Positions 34,650 to 43,913 are shown, counted from the first letter of the stretch. The stretch: DNA of 64,000 nt from an uncultured Pseudoruegeria sp. (GCA_947498155.1 CANMJD010000002.1:62001-126000); one strand, 5' to 3'. Numbers and translations: made by a program. Notes: generated by a model from the sequence alone, not told the origin.

Positions 34650-36425
34650 ATGCACGCCTATCGCAGCCATACTTGTGCCGATTTGAACAAAGAGCACGTC
34701 GGTGAAACCGTTCGCTTGTCGGGTTGGGTACATCGTGTGCGCGATCACGGTGGTTTATTGTTCATCGATCTGCGTGATCATTACGGCATCACACAGGTCA
34801 TGGCCGATCCGGATAGCCCGGTGTTTGCCAAGCTGGAAAAAGTGCGGTCCGAATGGTGTATCCGTATCGACGGTAACGTCATGGCGCGCGATGAAAGCCT
34901 GATCAACCCGTCGATCCCGACCGGTGAAATCGAAGTTTTTATTCGCGATTTGGAAGTCTTGGGTCAGGCCGAAGAACTGCCGCTGATGGTGTTTGGTGAT
35001 CAGGAATACCCTGAAGAAACCCGCCTGAAATATCGCTACCTCGATTTGCGCCGCGAAAAGCTGCAAAACAATATGAAGCTGCGTTCTGACGTGGTGGCAT
35101 CGATGCGCCGCCGCATGTGGGACGGTGGCTTCCGCGAGTTTCAAACGCCGATCATCACTGCGTCCTCACCCGAAGGCGCGCGCGATTTTCTGGTGCCTTC
35201 CCGCCTGCACCCCGGTAAATTTTACGCCCTGCCGCAGGCACCACAGCAATTCAAACAGCTGATCATGGTGTCGGGCTACGATAAGTATTTCCAGATCGCT
35301 CCCTGTTTCCGCGATGAAGATCCGCGCGCTGATCGCTCGCCCACCGATTTTTACCAGCTTGACCTCGAGATGAGCTTTGTCAGCCAGCAGGATGTGTTTG
35401 ACACAATCCAGCCGGTCCTGACGGGGATTTTCGAAGAGTTCGGCGGCGACAAAAAGGTTGACCAGACATGGGAGCAAATCAGCTACCGCGATGCCGCCCT
35501 GTGGTATGGTTCTGATAAGCCAGACCTGCGCAACCCGATTAAAATGCAAGTTGTCTCCGATCATTTCCGCGGTTCGGGCTTTGCGATTTTTGCAAAACTG
35601 CTAGAGCAAGAAGGCACCCAAGTGCGCGCTATTCCGGCTCCAAAAGGTGGTTCGCGCAAATTCTGTGACCGGATGAACAAATTCGCCCAAGGCGAAGGTC
35701 TGCCGGGCATGGGGTATATTTTCTGGCGCGATCAGGGCAACGGCATGGAAGCTGCTGGCCCCTTGGCCAAAAACATCGGCCCCGAACGGACCGAAGCAAT
35801 TCGTCAGCAGCTTGGTCTTGGGGTCGGCGATGCAGCCTTCTTCCTTGCGGGCAAACCCAAAGCCTTTGAGGCGGTTGCCGGCCGTGCCCGTAACGTCATC
35901 GGCGAAGAGCTGGGTTTGACCGACAAAGAGCGATTTGCTTTTGCATGGATCGTGGATTTCCCGATCTACGAAAAAGATGCCGAAACCGGCAAGATCGATT
36001 TTGAACACAACCCGTTCTCCATGCCGCAAGGCGGGATGGACGCGCTGAATGGCGATCCGCTGGATGTTCTGGGTTATCAATATGATCTGGCCTGTAACGG
36101 CTATGAGCTGGTGTCCGGAGCGATCCGGAATCACCGCCCTGAAATCATGTATAAAGCCTTTGAAATCGCCGGTTATGGCGCTGATGAGGTGAACAAACGC
36201 TTTGGCGGTATGGTCAACGCATTCAAATACGGTGCCCCCCCCCACGGTGGGTGCGCAGCTGGGATTGACCGGATCGTGATGCTTTTGGCTGAAGAGGCCA
36301 ACATCCGCGAAGTCATCATGTTCCCGATGAACCAGCGCGCCGAAGACCTGATGATGGATGCCCCAAATGAGCCGCAGAACGAACAGCTGCGCGAACTTGG
36401 CTTGCGGGTTATTCCACAGGACTAA
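34650..36425 (+). CDS. aspS: Aspartate--tRNA(Asp/Asn) ligase
   Basis: 591 residues, the bacterial length with the GAD insertion. The N-terminal OB-fold anticodon-binding domain ([22 protein letters not shown]), motif 2 [20 protein letters not shown] near residue 215, and motif 3 [10 protein letters not shown] near 540 are intact. Many alphaproteobacteria lack an asparaginyl-tRNA synthetase and use a non-discriminating AspRS plus GatCAB; that may apply here but cannot be shown from this window. A clear terminator follows. Confidence 0.97.
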   Translation: MHAYRSHTCADLNKEHVGETVRLSGWVHRVRDHGGLLFIDLRDHYGITQVMADPDSPVFAKLEKVRSEWCIRIDGNVMARDESLINPSIPTGEIEVFIRDLEVLGQAEELPLMVFGDQEYPEETRLKYRYLDLRREKLQNNMKLRSDVVASMRRRMWDGGFREFQTPIITASSPEGARDFLVPSRLHPGKFYALPQAPQQFKQLIMVSGYDKYFQIAPCFRDEDPRADRSPTDFYQLDLEMSFVSQQDVFDTIQPVLTGIFEEFGGDKKVDQTWEQISYRDAALWYGSDKPDLRNPIKMQVVSDHFRGSGFAIFAKLLEQEGTQVRAIPAPKGGSRKFCDRMNKFAQGEGLPGMGYIFWRDQGNGMEAAGPLAKNIGPERTEAIRQQLGLGVGDAAFFLAGKPKAFEAVAGRARNVIGEELGLTDKERFAFAWIVDFPIYEKDAETGKIDFEHNPFSMPQGGMDALNGDPLDVLGYQYDLACNGYELVSGAIRNHRPEIMYKAFEIAGYGADEVNKRFGGMVNAFKYGAPPHGGCAAGIDRIVMLLAEEANIREVIMFPMNQRAEDLMMDAPNEPQNEQLRELGLRVIPQD

Positions 36426-36450
36426 CACCTAACGCGCTGCGATTTTTTTT

Positions 36451-36480
36451 AGGCTCTCACAGTTTGTGGGGGCCTTTTTA
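36451..36480 (+). terminator. Rho-independent terminator after aspS
   Basis: AGGCTCTCAC (36451-36460), AGTTT loop, GTGGGGGCCT (36466-36475) with G-U pairs, then a T run. Confidence 0.85.
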
Positions 36481-36580
36481 CATTGTCTTGTTGAAAGTTG
36501 CCGCAGAGCAGCGGGAGGATGGGCGGAAAATGGACCGATCCCGAATATTTGATAAAATCCTCGGTGAAAGGCGTGTAGCA

Positions 36581-36595
36581 TTAAATTTAAGTTAA
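36581..36595. promoter_or_regulatory. Putative CtrA-binding site (TTAA-N7-TTAA)
   Basis: TTAA (36581-36584), seven bases, TTAA (36592-36595), 18 bp before the DUF1800 start codon. This is an exact match to the CtrA full-site consensus of alphaproteobacteria. The sequence is AT-rich, so chance occurrence is possible. Confidence 0.55.
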
Positions 36596-36613
36596 CGCTT
36601 CGGGACTTCGTAG

Positions 36614-38005
36614 ATGTTTAATTCTGAAACCGCCGCCATCCGTTTTGGGACCGGATTGTCACCAGTGTTGGAACCGCCTGTAGATGTCGCGCAGATGATG
36701 GCGACCCTTTTAGACAAAGACCAAAGTGCGTTGCGGTTCCCAGTCAAAAAATACGGCGATTTTTCTCAGGAATTTAGAGACCTGACCAAAGTAAGCCGCG
36801 CCTACAATAAGGCTAGAAAAAACGGTGATATAGCGCAGGAGAGGGCTCTCCGAAAACAGAGGGCTGCCGCCCGCCGCAAGATTGCACGGCAGGGGAGCCA
36901 GGATATAGAAAATGAGCTCGTGCGTGGTGTAACGGCGCAGGATGGCTTCCGCGAACGGCTGGTTTGGTTTTGGGCCGATCATTTTACCGCACATCTTAAA
37001 ACCGGTTACGGCAGAACCCTGACGTCTTCGTATATTGAAGAGGCCATTCGCCCCCATGTCACGGGGGATTTTTCTGACCTATTAAAGTCGGCGGCATTGC
37101 ATCCGGTCATGTTGCGCTATTTGGATCAGGTCCGTTCTATTGGGCCAAATTCTGTTCTTGGTCAAAAGAATGCAAAGCGCGGGCTGAATGAAAATCTGGC
37201 GCGCGAAATTCTAGAACTGCACACGCTGGGCGTCGACGGCAGCTATGCACAAGCCGATGTCAGAGAATTTGCCCGCCTTTTGACTGGACATAATGTTAAG
37301 CCGAACGGATTGCCCACTTTTGTTAAACGCCAGGCAGAGCCCGGAGATAAGCGCATTCTCGATCGCCGCTATGCTGGTTCCGATAGCAACCAGCGTGCAA
37401 CACAAACTTTCCTTGATGATCTTTCAGCCAACCCTGATACAGCCCGTCACATTGCCTATAAATTGGCGGTGCATTTTGTTTCGGATCATCCTGATCCACA
37501 TTTGGTGGCGCATATTGCACAAGCTTTTGAGCGCTCGGGTGGTGCATTGATGTCGGTTTATGGTGCCCTGCTAGAGCATCCTGCCGCTTGGGATGCTGTA
37601 GATGAAAAGGCAAAGCAACCCTTTGAATTAATAGTATCTTCTCTACGTGCGCTGGGCGTCACGGCATATCCACAGTCAGAAAAAAATCCACGGCGCAGAA
37701 ATATCCTATTGTACGGTCCGTTGATCCTTATGGGGCAACCTTTCCGACTGCCCCCCGGTCCCGATGGTTGGCCAGAGGCGATTGAGGACTGGATCACGCC
37801 GCAAGGGCTTGCTGCGCGCATTCAATGGGTGATGACGGTGCCAGAGGTGCTCGTGCAGGGTCAATTGCCTGACCCGCGCGAATTTGTGCAGACCGCCTTG
37901 GGCACACGCGCGTCGGAGCGGTTGCGTTTTGCGGCATCTGCGGCGGAATCCAGACGTGAGGGGGTTGGGCTCATCCTGTCTTCCCCTGAATTTCAACGCA
38001 GATAG
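36614..38005 (+). CDS. DUF1800 family protein
   Basis: 463 residues. DUF1800 is recognised by the N-terminal AAIRFGTGLSP, FRERLVWFWADHFT near residue 115 and the signature NENLAREILELHTLGVDGSYAQADVREFARLLTGH near 195. Function unknown; the family is nearly always next to a DUF1501 gene, as here (12 bp spacing). No signal peptide is evident. The unit lies behind a terminator and a putative CtrA site, so it has its own promoter. Confidence 0.9.
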   Translation: MFNSETAAIRFGTGLSPVLEPPVDVAQMMATLLDKDQSALRFPVKKYGDFSQEFRDLTKVSRAYNKARKNGDIAQERALRKQRAAARRKIARQGSQDIENELVRGVTAQDGFRERLVWFWADHFTAHLKTGYGRTLTSSYIEEAIRPHVTGDFSDLLKSAALHPVMLRYLDQVRSIGPNSVLGQKNAKRGLNENLAREILELHTLGVDGSYAQADVREFARLLTGHNVKPNGLPTFVKRQAEPGDKRILDRRYAGSDSNQRATQTFLDDLSANPDTARHIAYKLAVHFVSDHPDPHLVAHIAQAFERSGGALMSVYGALLEHPAAWDAVDEKAKQPFELIVSSLRALGVTAYPQSEKNPRRRNILLYGPLILMGQPFRLPPGPDGWPEAIEDWITPQGLAARIQWVMTVPEVLVQGQLPDPREFVQTALGTRASERLRFAASAAESRREGVGLILSSPEFQRR

Positions 38006-38017
38006 AAGGGAAAGACC

Positions 38018-39256
38018 ATGACTACAGCTTTGTCTCGACGCGGCTTTTTGCTTCGCTCTGGTGCATTGGGGTGTTCGCTTGCGGCCAGCCCTTTGATCAC
38101 ACCGATGACCTTTGCCGCAGCACCTTGGGAAAATCGTCTGGTTGTCATTTTGCTGCGGGGCGGCATGGACGGGTTGGACGTTGTGCAGCCTTATGGCGCG
38201 CCGGAATTCGATACTTATCGCGGCGGATTGATAGAGTCCAACCGCGCCGGTGAACGGGATCTTGACGGGTATTTTGCACTTCATCGAAAGCTCGATAAAT
38301 TGCGCCCGCTTTGGGATTCGGGTGAGCTGTCTTTTGCCCATGCGGTTTCGACGCCTTATCGCGATAAACGCAGCCATTTTGACGGGCAAGATTTGCTTGA
38401 GGCCGGCACCGGAGAGGTTTCCGGCTATTCGCGCAGTGCGGATGGGTGGCTGAACCGGTTGATGCAATCCCAAGACGTGCCGTTTGATCTTCGGACGGCA
38501 TTTGCCGTTGGTCGCGAGGAGCTATCGATCCTTTCGGGCCCTGCTGAAGTGTCTAATTGGGCACCGAATACGGTTTTGCCGATTTCACCGACAACCGAAA
38601 GGTTGATGGAAGTCGTCTATCACGATGACCCTTTGTTCAGAGAGTCGATCAAAGAAGCCATTGAATTAGCGGGTGAGATTTCACCCACCGATCTGAATTT
38701 TGATGAGTCTGACGATATGATGCGCACTATGGTGCAGAGCGTTAACAAGGGTCAGAAAAGCAAAAGCCATGTGCAGCTGGCTAAATTTACCGCCCAGCAA
38801 TTGAAGGCCGAAACCCGCATCGCGGCGTTTTCGATCGGGGGTTGGGATAGCCACAACAAACAGACTAATACGATTGGCAAGCCGTTGGAAAATCTTGGCG
38901 ATGTGCTGTTGACGCTAAAGCGGGATTTAGGGCCGGTCTGGGATAAAACCGCTATCATCGCGATGACGGAATTCGGCCGCACAGTCCGGATTAACGGCTC
39001 CGGCGGCACGGATCATGGTACAGGTGGTGCCATGATTTTTGCGGGTGGCGCGATCCGCGGCGGAAAAGTCTTTACCCAATGGCCCGGATTGGCACAGGAT
39101 CAGCTCTATCAAGAACGGGACCTGATGCCGACCGAGGACGTGCGGACCTATGCAGGTGCCACCATTCAGGGTCTATTCGGCATTGATCAGCGTACCATCG
39201 AATCGGTCATTTTTCCGGGATTGGATATGTCAGCGCGGCCTAAAGTGACGCTGTAA
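38018..39256 (+). CDS. DUF1501 family protein with Tat signal
   Basis: 412 residues. The Tat signal (SRRGFLLRSGALGCSLAASPLITPMTFA) ends near residue 33; the mature part opens with ENRLVVILLRGGMDGLDVVQPYG and has SHFDGQDLLEAGTG, GGWDSHNKQ and MTEFGRTVRINGSGGTDHGTGG, typical of DUF1501, which resembles the alkaline-phosphatase/sulfatase superfamily. Periplasmic export as a folded protein suggests a cofactor or metal. Partner of DUF1800 in one operon. Activity unknown. Confidence 0.9.
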   Translation: MTTALSRRGFLLRSGALGCSLAASPLITPMTFAAAPWENRLVVILLRGGMDGLDVVQPYGAPEFDTYRGGLIESNRAGERDLDGYFALHRKLDKLRPLWDSGELSFAHAVSTPYRDKRSHFDGQDLLEAGTGEVSGYSRSADGWLNRLMQSQDVPFDLRTAFAVGREELSILSGPAEVSNWAPNTVLPISPTTERLMEVVYHDDPLFRESIKEAIELAGEISPTDLNFDESDDMMRTMVQSVNKGQKSKSHVQLAKFTAQQLKAETRIAAFSIGGWDSHNKQTNTIGKPLENLGDVLLTLKRDLGPVWDKTAIIAMTEFGRTVRINGSGGTDHGTGGAMIFAGGAIRGGKVFTQWPGLAQDQLYQERDLMPTEDVRTYAGATIQGLFGIDQRTIESVIFPGLDMSARPKVTL

Positions 39257-39262
39257 ACCGGC

Positions 39263-39967
39263 CTAAATCACTGCACGCTCCTGAATCCGCTCCTGAACAA
39301 GGTGAAAGAGCTGGGTGAGACCCTCTTGCTCCTGTCGGGTGGATCGGGGGCAGGATACGGATTGTGCGGCTTTTTCTAGAGGGGTGTCGCGGGCCAGGCG
39401 GGCAACCCCTAAAACGAATTGAGACAGATAGGCCGTATCTGCCCCGGTTGGATCTTGCGCCATACGCTGGTGAGCTTCTGCAAGGTCTTCTTGAAAGCTT
39501 AATTGATCCGGCGAAAATTGTGTGTTTGATACCGGATAGGGGGACGTTGGTTTTTCGTCTGCGGGCAGATGTTTCAGGATCGCCTGCTGAAACGCGGCAA
39601 GGCCGTCGACAGGTTTGGGCAGAAAGCCCTGCGCACCTGCATTCAGAACATCGGTTTCGCGGTCTGTATCACCGCTACTGCCCAGAATCACACGTGGGCG
39701 AATGGACGCCTGATGCATTTGTGCGATCAGTTGGGTGCCATCGCCGTCTGGAAGCCCCAGATCCACAATCATCGAATGGGGGCGGTAGCTGGCAAGGTGG
39801 TCTTGGGCAGAAGCCATGCAATTTGCCCGTCGCACCCGAGCACCGCTGTGCCGCGCCATTAGGCGAAAGGCTTCGGAGGCATATCGGCTGTCATCCACAA
39901 TCAGCAATGTCAGGCCATTCAGGGGCCGCTGTGCTGTCGGGCGCATTTGGAGCAAGTCACTATTCAT
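39263..39967 (-). CDS. Single-receiver response regulator with uncharacterised C-terminal extension
   Basis: 234 residues from the ATG at 39967, preceded by AGGAAG; upstream in-frame codons are not conserved. Receiver domain (about 18-135) with LLIVDDSRYASEAFRL, phosphoacceptor Asp in SMIVDLGLPDGDG, and FLPKPVD. The last 90 residues, predicted helical, match no output domain I recognise (no HTH, GGDEF or PP2C motifs). It converges with the DUF1501 gene (6 bp). Confidence 0.85.
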   Translation of the reverse strand: MNSDLLQMRPTAQRPLNGLTLLIVDDSRYASEAFRLMARHSGARVRRANCMASAQDHLASYRPHSMIVDLGLPDGDGTQLIAQMHQASIRPRVILGSSGDTDRETDVLNAGAQGFLPKPVDGLAAFQQAILKHLPADEKPTSPYPVSNTQFSPDQLSFQEDLAEAHQRMAQDPTGADTAYLSQFVLGVARLARDTPLEKAAQSVSCPRSTRQEQEGLTQLFHLVQERIQERAVI

Positions 39968-40128
39968 CGAATCTTCCTGTTGGCAGATGGTGGGCTCATT
40001 AAGGCGCAGGATTGGATAATGAATGGTTAAGCCCGGTAACGCAGCGTGGACTGCGGCACTGATGCGCTTGCACCTAAGGACCTGCCACCCCATAACCGCA
40101 GCCGAGAGCGCGAAAGAGGAGAGCCGAG

Positions 40129-40533
40129 ATGATCGGTCGTCTGAACCATGTAGCCATTGCCGTACCGGATCTAGAAGCCGCATCGGCGCAATATAAAACC
40201 ACATTGGGGGCCAATGTTGGCGACCCTCAGGATGAGCCGGACCATGGCGTCACCGTAGTGTTTATCGAATTGCCCAACACTAAAATCGAATTACTTTACC
40301 CTTTAGGCGACGATAGCCCGATCAACGGTTTTCTGGAAAAGAACCCCGCTGGTGGTATCCACCACATTTGCTATGAGGTGGATGACATCCTTGCGGCCCG
40401 CGATCATCTCTTGGCCGAAGGTGCGCGGGTTCTGGGATCGGGTGAACCAAAAATCGGCGCGCATGGTAAACCGGTGCTGTTTCTGCACCCGAAAGATTTC
40501 AACGGCTGTCTGGTCGAACTGGAGCAAGTTTAA
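40129..40533 (+). CDS. mce: Methylmalonyl-CoA epimerase
   Basis: 134 residues. Glyoxalase/VOC fold that interconverts (S)- and (R)-methylmalonyl-CoA on the way from propionyl-CoA to succinyl-CoA. Features: GRLNHVAIAVPDLEAA at the start with a metal-binding His, IELLYPLGDDSPI, GGIHHICYEVDDI with the second His, and FLHPKDFNGCLVELEQ with the closing Glu. DUF1467 follows by 3 bp, as is common in this order. The mutase and propionyl-CoA carboxylase are not in the window. Confidence 0.95.
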   Translation: MIGRLNHVAIAVPDLEAASAQYKTTLGANVGDPQDEPDHGVTVVFIELPNTKIELLYPLGDDSPINGFLEKNPAGGIHHICYEVDDILAARDHLLAEGARVLGSGEPKIGAHGKPVLFLHPKDFNGCLVELEQV

Positions 40534-40536
40534 ATT

Positions 40537-40815
40537 ATGACAATCACCGCCGCCTTGGTGCTTTTTGCCGTGATCTGGTTCATGGTGCTGTTTTTGGTAC
40601 TGCCCCTGCGGTTGACGACGCAGGGTGATCTTGGGGAGGTTGCCAAGGGAACGCCTGCAGGTGCGCCAGCGGTGTTTTCCTTTCGTAAAAAAGCCAAGAT
40701 CGTCACTCTGATTACAATTGTGCTTTGGGTGATTATCGCCGGAATTATCATTTCTGGCGTAATCTCTGTGCGGGACCTGGATTGGTTTAACCGCATGTCC
40801 ACACCTAGCCTGTAA
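40537..40815 (+). CDS. DUF1467 family membrane protein
   Basis: 92 residues with two membrane helices (about 4-26 and 54-77) around a polar loop LPLRLTTQGDLGEVAKGTPAGAP. This matches the alphaproteobacterial DUF1467 family of unknown role, typically downstream of mce; cotranscribed here (3-bp gap). Confidence 0.88.
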   Translation: MTITAALVLFAVIWFMVLFLVLPLRLTTQGDLGEVAKGTPAGAPAVFSFRKKAKIVTLITIVLWVIIAGIIISGVISVRDLDWFNRMSTPSL

Positions 40816-40841
40816 AAGCTGGGACAGGCGATTTGCGAGTG

Positions 40842-40865
40842 TAAGGCGGGGTTTTTCCCGCCTTA
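40842..40865. terminator. Bidirectional hairpin between DUF1467 and the EI24 gene
   Basis: TAAGGCGGG (40842-40850), GTTTTT loop, CCCGCCTTA (40857-40865): a perfect 9-bp stem overlapping the EI24 stop codon. No T run follows on either side, so termination efficiency is uncertain. Confidence 0.6.
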
Positions 40866-41564
40866 TGCGTTTTGTACCGGCGTAGCTGTCAGCCGATGGA
40901 ACAGATGGGTAAAGGTCGCGGCCCCGAGTACCGGTATCAACAGGTTCACAATCGGGATCGACAGGGGTACGGCCATAACCGCACCGGATATCCAAATCTG
41001 AAGCCCGTATTGTTCGCGCAAGACCGCTGCCTGCTGACGCCCGACCCGACGCATGGCGACCAGTTGGAAATACTCCCGTCCCAATAAAAACCCGTTCAGC
41101 AGCCAGAAGATGATCGGGGCAAGCGGCGCCAGAAATAAATACAGCACCAGAGCGGCCAAATTGGCGGTGATCAACACGCCCAGAAACGAAAGCGTATCCC
41201 GAATTGTCTCTGACCAAGGGGTTTGGATCGCTTCCCCCAACTGTGGATAATGTTTGTCCTCGACGGCCTGCGAGACTTCATCCAGAAAAAAACCGGTAAA
41301 AGCCGAAGCAACAGGCACCATCAGAAAGACCGAAAGCACCATCATCAAAGGCACCGCCGCCCAAGAGACCGCCGTATCCACCCAGCCGATTTCACCGATA
41401 AACGGTAAGGTCAGGCTGTCGGGAATAACCCAACCAATCGTGGTGATAAAGATCACCGACAGGCCAAATAAAAGGGCGAGGGTCAGTCCGATCCCCAGCA
41501 CCAGAACGCGACGAAAACGGCGATCGCCGAGCTGATTTACTGACAGTCGAAAATCCTGCAACAT
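40863..41564 (-). CDS. EI24 (CysZ-like) family membrane protein
   Basis: 233 residues with about four membrane segments, including a long central one (VSWAAVPLMMVLSVFLMVPVASAFTGFFLDEV) and FLLGREYFQLVAMRRVGRQQA, a conserved EI24 segment. CysZ is a sulfate permease in enterobacteria; other EI24 proteins have unknown roles, so sulfate transport is only a possibility. Start overlaps the nitroreductase stop by one base (TGATG). Confidence 0.85.
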   Translation of the reverse strand: MLQDFRLSVNQLGDRRFRRVLVLGIGLTLALLFGLSVIFITTIGWVIPDSLTLPFIGEIGWVDTAVSWAAVPLMMVLSVFLMVPVASAFTGFFLDEVSQAVEDKHYPQLGEAIQTPWSETIRDTLSFLGVLITANLAALVLYLFLAPLAPIIFWLLNGFLLGREYFQLVAMRRVGRQQAAVLREQYGLQIWISGAVMAVPLSIPIVNLLIPVLGAATFTHLFHRLTATPVQNA

Positions 41565-42142
41565 CAGTGCTCTACCCAGCTTACGATTTTATTCAGATCT
41601 GGGCGAGGGCGTTCAGGGGGCGGGTTGGTTTCGGTGCCGATATGGATGAAACCGGCCAGCTTTTCATGGGGGGCCAATCCAAGGTTTTTCTGCAGGAAAT
41701 CCGCATCATGACTGGCCCACCCCGAGAGCCAGTTTGCCCCCCAACCTGCGGCCAAAGCCCCATTCAGCAGGGCCAAACAGACAGCACCGGCAGAATAAGT
41801 TTGCTCTATCGGCGGTACTTTTTCGCTTGCGACGGGGGAGTCTATTACCGCAACGGCAAGACCCGAATTGGCAAACTGGTTGCGCATCTTTTCGATCTTT
41901 TCAGGCTCTATTCCACGCAGTTTGCCCTGATCTTCGACCGCGGTGGCCAGACGCTGCAGCGCGCCAGCGGAAAGAACAACAAAGCGCCATGGCTCCAGTT
42001 TCCCGTGATCCGGCGTGCGCGCTGCGGCGGTCAGTATCGGGATTAAATCGTCTTTGTCGGGCCAAGGTCCGGTGAGGGTCTTTGCTGGACGCGAGCGGCG
42101 CGATAACAGAAACTCTAGGGCGTGGGGATTGGGTGTGGGCAT
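41564..42142 (-). CDS. Nitroreductase family flavoprotein (YdjA-like)
   Basis: 192 residues from the ATG at 42142 (MPTPNPHALEFLLSRRSRPAKTL); an upstream in-frame stretch of 70 codons is low-complexity and unconserved. The FMN-binding SRRSRPAK, TPDHGKLEPWRFVVL and WGANWLSGW segments are those of the short YdjA subgroup. NAD(P)H-dependent reduction of some substrate; not assignable further. Cotranscribed with the EI24 gene. Confidence 0.88.
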   Translation of the reverse strand: MPTPNPHALEFLLSRRSRPAKTLTGPWPDKDDLIPILTAAARTPDHGKLEPWRFVVLSAGALQRLATAVEDQGKLRGIEPEKIEKMRNQFANSGLAVAVIDSPVASEKVPPIEQTYSAGAVCLALLNGALAAGWGANWLSGWASHDADFLQKNLGLAPHEKLAGFIHIGTETNPPPERPRPDLNKIVSWVEH

Positions 42143-42224
42143 CGATCGACCTTTTGTGTGCATGCTGTGCCATGTCGGTGCGGCGGCCGCTGTTATCAAG
42201 AGGGGCCGGATATGAGGTAGGGGC

Positions 42225-42410
42225 CTAAGGCGTAAATGGCAGAAGGACCAGCGCGAAAAAACACCCCGCTGCAGGCACTCCGAAAAGCCAGGCGCGGCGT
42301 TGCCAGCCGTCCTTTTGTGCCTTCCAGTTTTCACGAAAGGCGCGGCCGGCAAAAATCATCACCAGCAGAAGCAGGACGCCGGATATGGGTGTGAGGCTGA
42401 TGTCAGGCAT
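42225..42410 (-). CDS. Small two-helix membrane protein (61 aa), hypothetical
   Basis: From the ATG at 42410 it encodes 61 residues with two hydrophobic stretches (TPISGVLLLLVMIFAGRAF and AWLFGVPAAGCFFALVLLPF) around a basic loop. The ATG lies 8 bp inside the end of the YigZ-family gene, so translation is coupled. Not recognised; likely real because of that overlap, the hydrophobic pattern and the lack of competing frames. Confidence 0.6.
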   Translation of the reverse strand: MPDISLTPISGVLLLLVMIFAGRAFRENWKAQKDGWQRRAWLFGVPAAGCFFALVLLPFTP

Positions 42411-42789
42411 TGCGTGGCTCCAGATGGTCCAGATAATGGCGCACACAGGTTTGAACATGGCGAAACCGATCACCACCCAGCTTGGTGCCGCCATACCAGC
42501 GGGTGACGATGATAACGTGGTTCAACAGTTCTTCGCGCTCTAGCATGCGCAGAATGACCATACCCGCTCCAGATTCGCCATCGTCGTTTTTTACCGGCAA
42601 GGATTGTCCATCCTGATCCAGCAGAACCGCCCATGTGTTATGGGTCGCCTTGGCGTATTTTTTCTTGCGCACCAAGGCCTTTAGCACGGCGTCGGCCTCT
42701 GCTTTGGTGGATGCTTTTGCACCGGAGACCGCATATTTGCTCCCTTTGTCAGAGAGTACAGAATCAAACTGGATGATGTGGGGTGCCAT
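42403..42789 (-). CDS. YigZ/IMPACT (UPF0029) family protein
   Basis: 128 residues. The UPF0029 signature GESGAGMVILRMLEREELLNHVIIVTRWYGGTKLGGDRFRHV is complete, preceded by KKKYAKATHNTWAVL. Only the N-terminal domain is present; longer YigZ proteins have a second domain. Function unclear; IMPACT relatives touch translation control in eukaryotes. Start overlaps the stop of the upstream M48 gene by one base. Confidence 0.88.
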   Translation of the reverse strand: MAPHIIQFDSVLSDKGSKYAVSGAKASTKAEADAVLKALVRKKKYAKATHNTWAVLLDQDGQSLPVKNDDGESGAGMVILRMLEREELLNHVIIVTRWYGGTKLGGDRFRHVQTCVRHYLDHLEPRNA

Positions 42790-43502
42790 TAATTCAGGCG
42801 AGCCGCAGTTTTCTGGACAACAAAAATGCGGTCGGCATTGGGCGGATGGGTGCCAAGGAATTTATTGCCCGGATCTGGAATGCGGGTGAAATATTTCGCC
42901 CCGCGCACCGGATCATAACCGGCATTATGGGCAATCACCGTGCCCAGCGCATCGGCTTCCAGCTCGAAATTCTTGGAATAGCTCCGCGACCCCACGGTGG
43001 CACCGATTTCCTGTGCCGCTTCGATCGCAGAGGCATTGCCGCCTAATTGGGTGGCCAGAATACCCGCGACCAACGCCCCCGCCATGGCATTTTGCTGGGT
43101 TTTGCTTAGATGGGCGGCAATGTGATGGGCCGCTTCATGCCCCATGATAAAGGCCAGCTCATCCTGATTGCGCACATCGGCGATTAGCGGTTTGGTGAAA
43201 ACCAGCACCGGACGCCCGGAGGAGGTAATCGTCTGATAGGCATTCGGGGGCTGGTTCGGTTTGTCATCAATGGAAATCAGGAAATCGCAATTCACACCGG
43301 ACGTGCGCTTTTTGCACTCGGATTCGGCGATCGGCTCAACCTGCCGGACAACCGATTGAAAATTGACGCTACCGACCTGGGTGGTGGCCGGTGTAATCGC
43401 TTGCGGCGTGCTGGATGATTGGGGCTGCGTGGTTTGCACCGTACAGGCCGACAGCATCAGGCCCAGAGCGCCAAGGATCACAGGAATGGGTTTCAACTTC
43501 AT
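42789..43502 (-). CDS. M48 family metalloprotease lipoprotein
   Basis: 237 residues from the ATG at 43502. A lipoprotein signal with lipobox LMLSAC (cysteine near residue 20) is followed by a Ser/Thr/Pro-rich stretch and a peptidase domain with the zinc motif GHEAAHHIAAH near residue 123 and a later glutamate in FELEADALG. Likely outer-membrane-associated zinc protease, related to the LoiP/BepA group, acting on misfolded envelope proteins (inference). First gene of a leftward unit with the YigZ gene and the small membrane protein. Confidence 0.9.
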   Translation of the reverse strand: MKLKPIPVILGALGLMLSACTVQTTQPQSSSTPQAITPATTQVGSVNFQSVVRQVEPIAESECKKRTSGVNCDFLISIDDKPNQPPNAYQTITSSGRPVLVFTKPLIADVRNQDELAFIMGHEAAHHIAAHLSKTQQNAMAGALVAGILATQLGGNASAIEAAQEIGATVGSRSYSKNFELEADALGTVIAHNAGYDPVRGAKYFTRIPDPGNKFLGTHPPNADRIFVVQKTAARLN

Positions 43503-43610
43503 AGCGGAACAAACATCGTTTCTAAGGTGCTCTCCAAGACATAGAGCCTTCGCCACAGTTTGACGAGGGGGTGGCTTGCAATCTTGCGTGAGCGGCGTAG
43601 TCTTGAGCAT

Positions 43611-43850
43611 ATGTTTACAATCGAACATGATTTTGACGCCACCGTGGTGACCCTCGTGGATGACGGCGGGGTCCCGCTTCAAGAAGACGTTGTGATCAAC
43701 GCTTTTGAAGAATGCATTACCATTGAACAGCTTAACCCACGCACCGATCAGGTCACGACGATCACTCTGTCGATTTCGCAATTGAATGATCTCGCCGCCG
43801 CCCTTGATCTGCCCGAAGGGGTGTACAAGCTGGTGCGATCCGACGAATAG
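43611..43850 (+). CDS. Conserved small hypothetical protein (79 aa)
   Basis: 79 residues, acidic, from the ATG at 43611. Reads MFTIEHDFDATVVTLVDDGGVPLQEDVVINAFEECITIEQLN... and ends KLVRSDE. No domain recognised. The codon pattern is like its neighbours and the frame is free of rare features, so it is probably real. It sits between the divergent M48 gene and the glycosyltransferase. Confidence 0.6.
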   Translation: MFTIEHDFDATVVTLVDDGGVPLQEDVVINAFEECITIEQLNPRTDQVTTITLSISQLNDLAAALDLPEGVYKLVRSDE

Positions 43851-43913
43851 GCCGTGGATCAAAATCTCTTTTGACGCATACTGGTGAAGATTATCCAAAG
43901 GTAGATTTGTATC

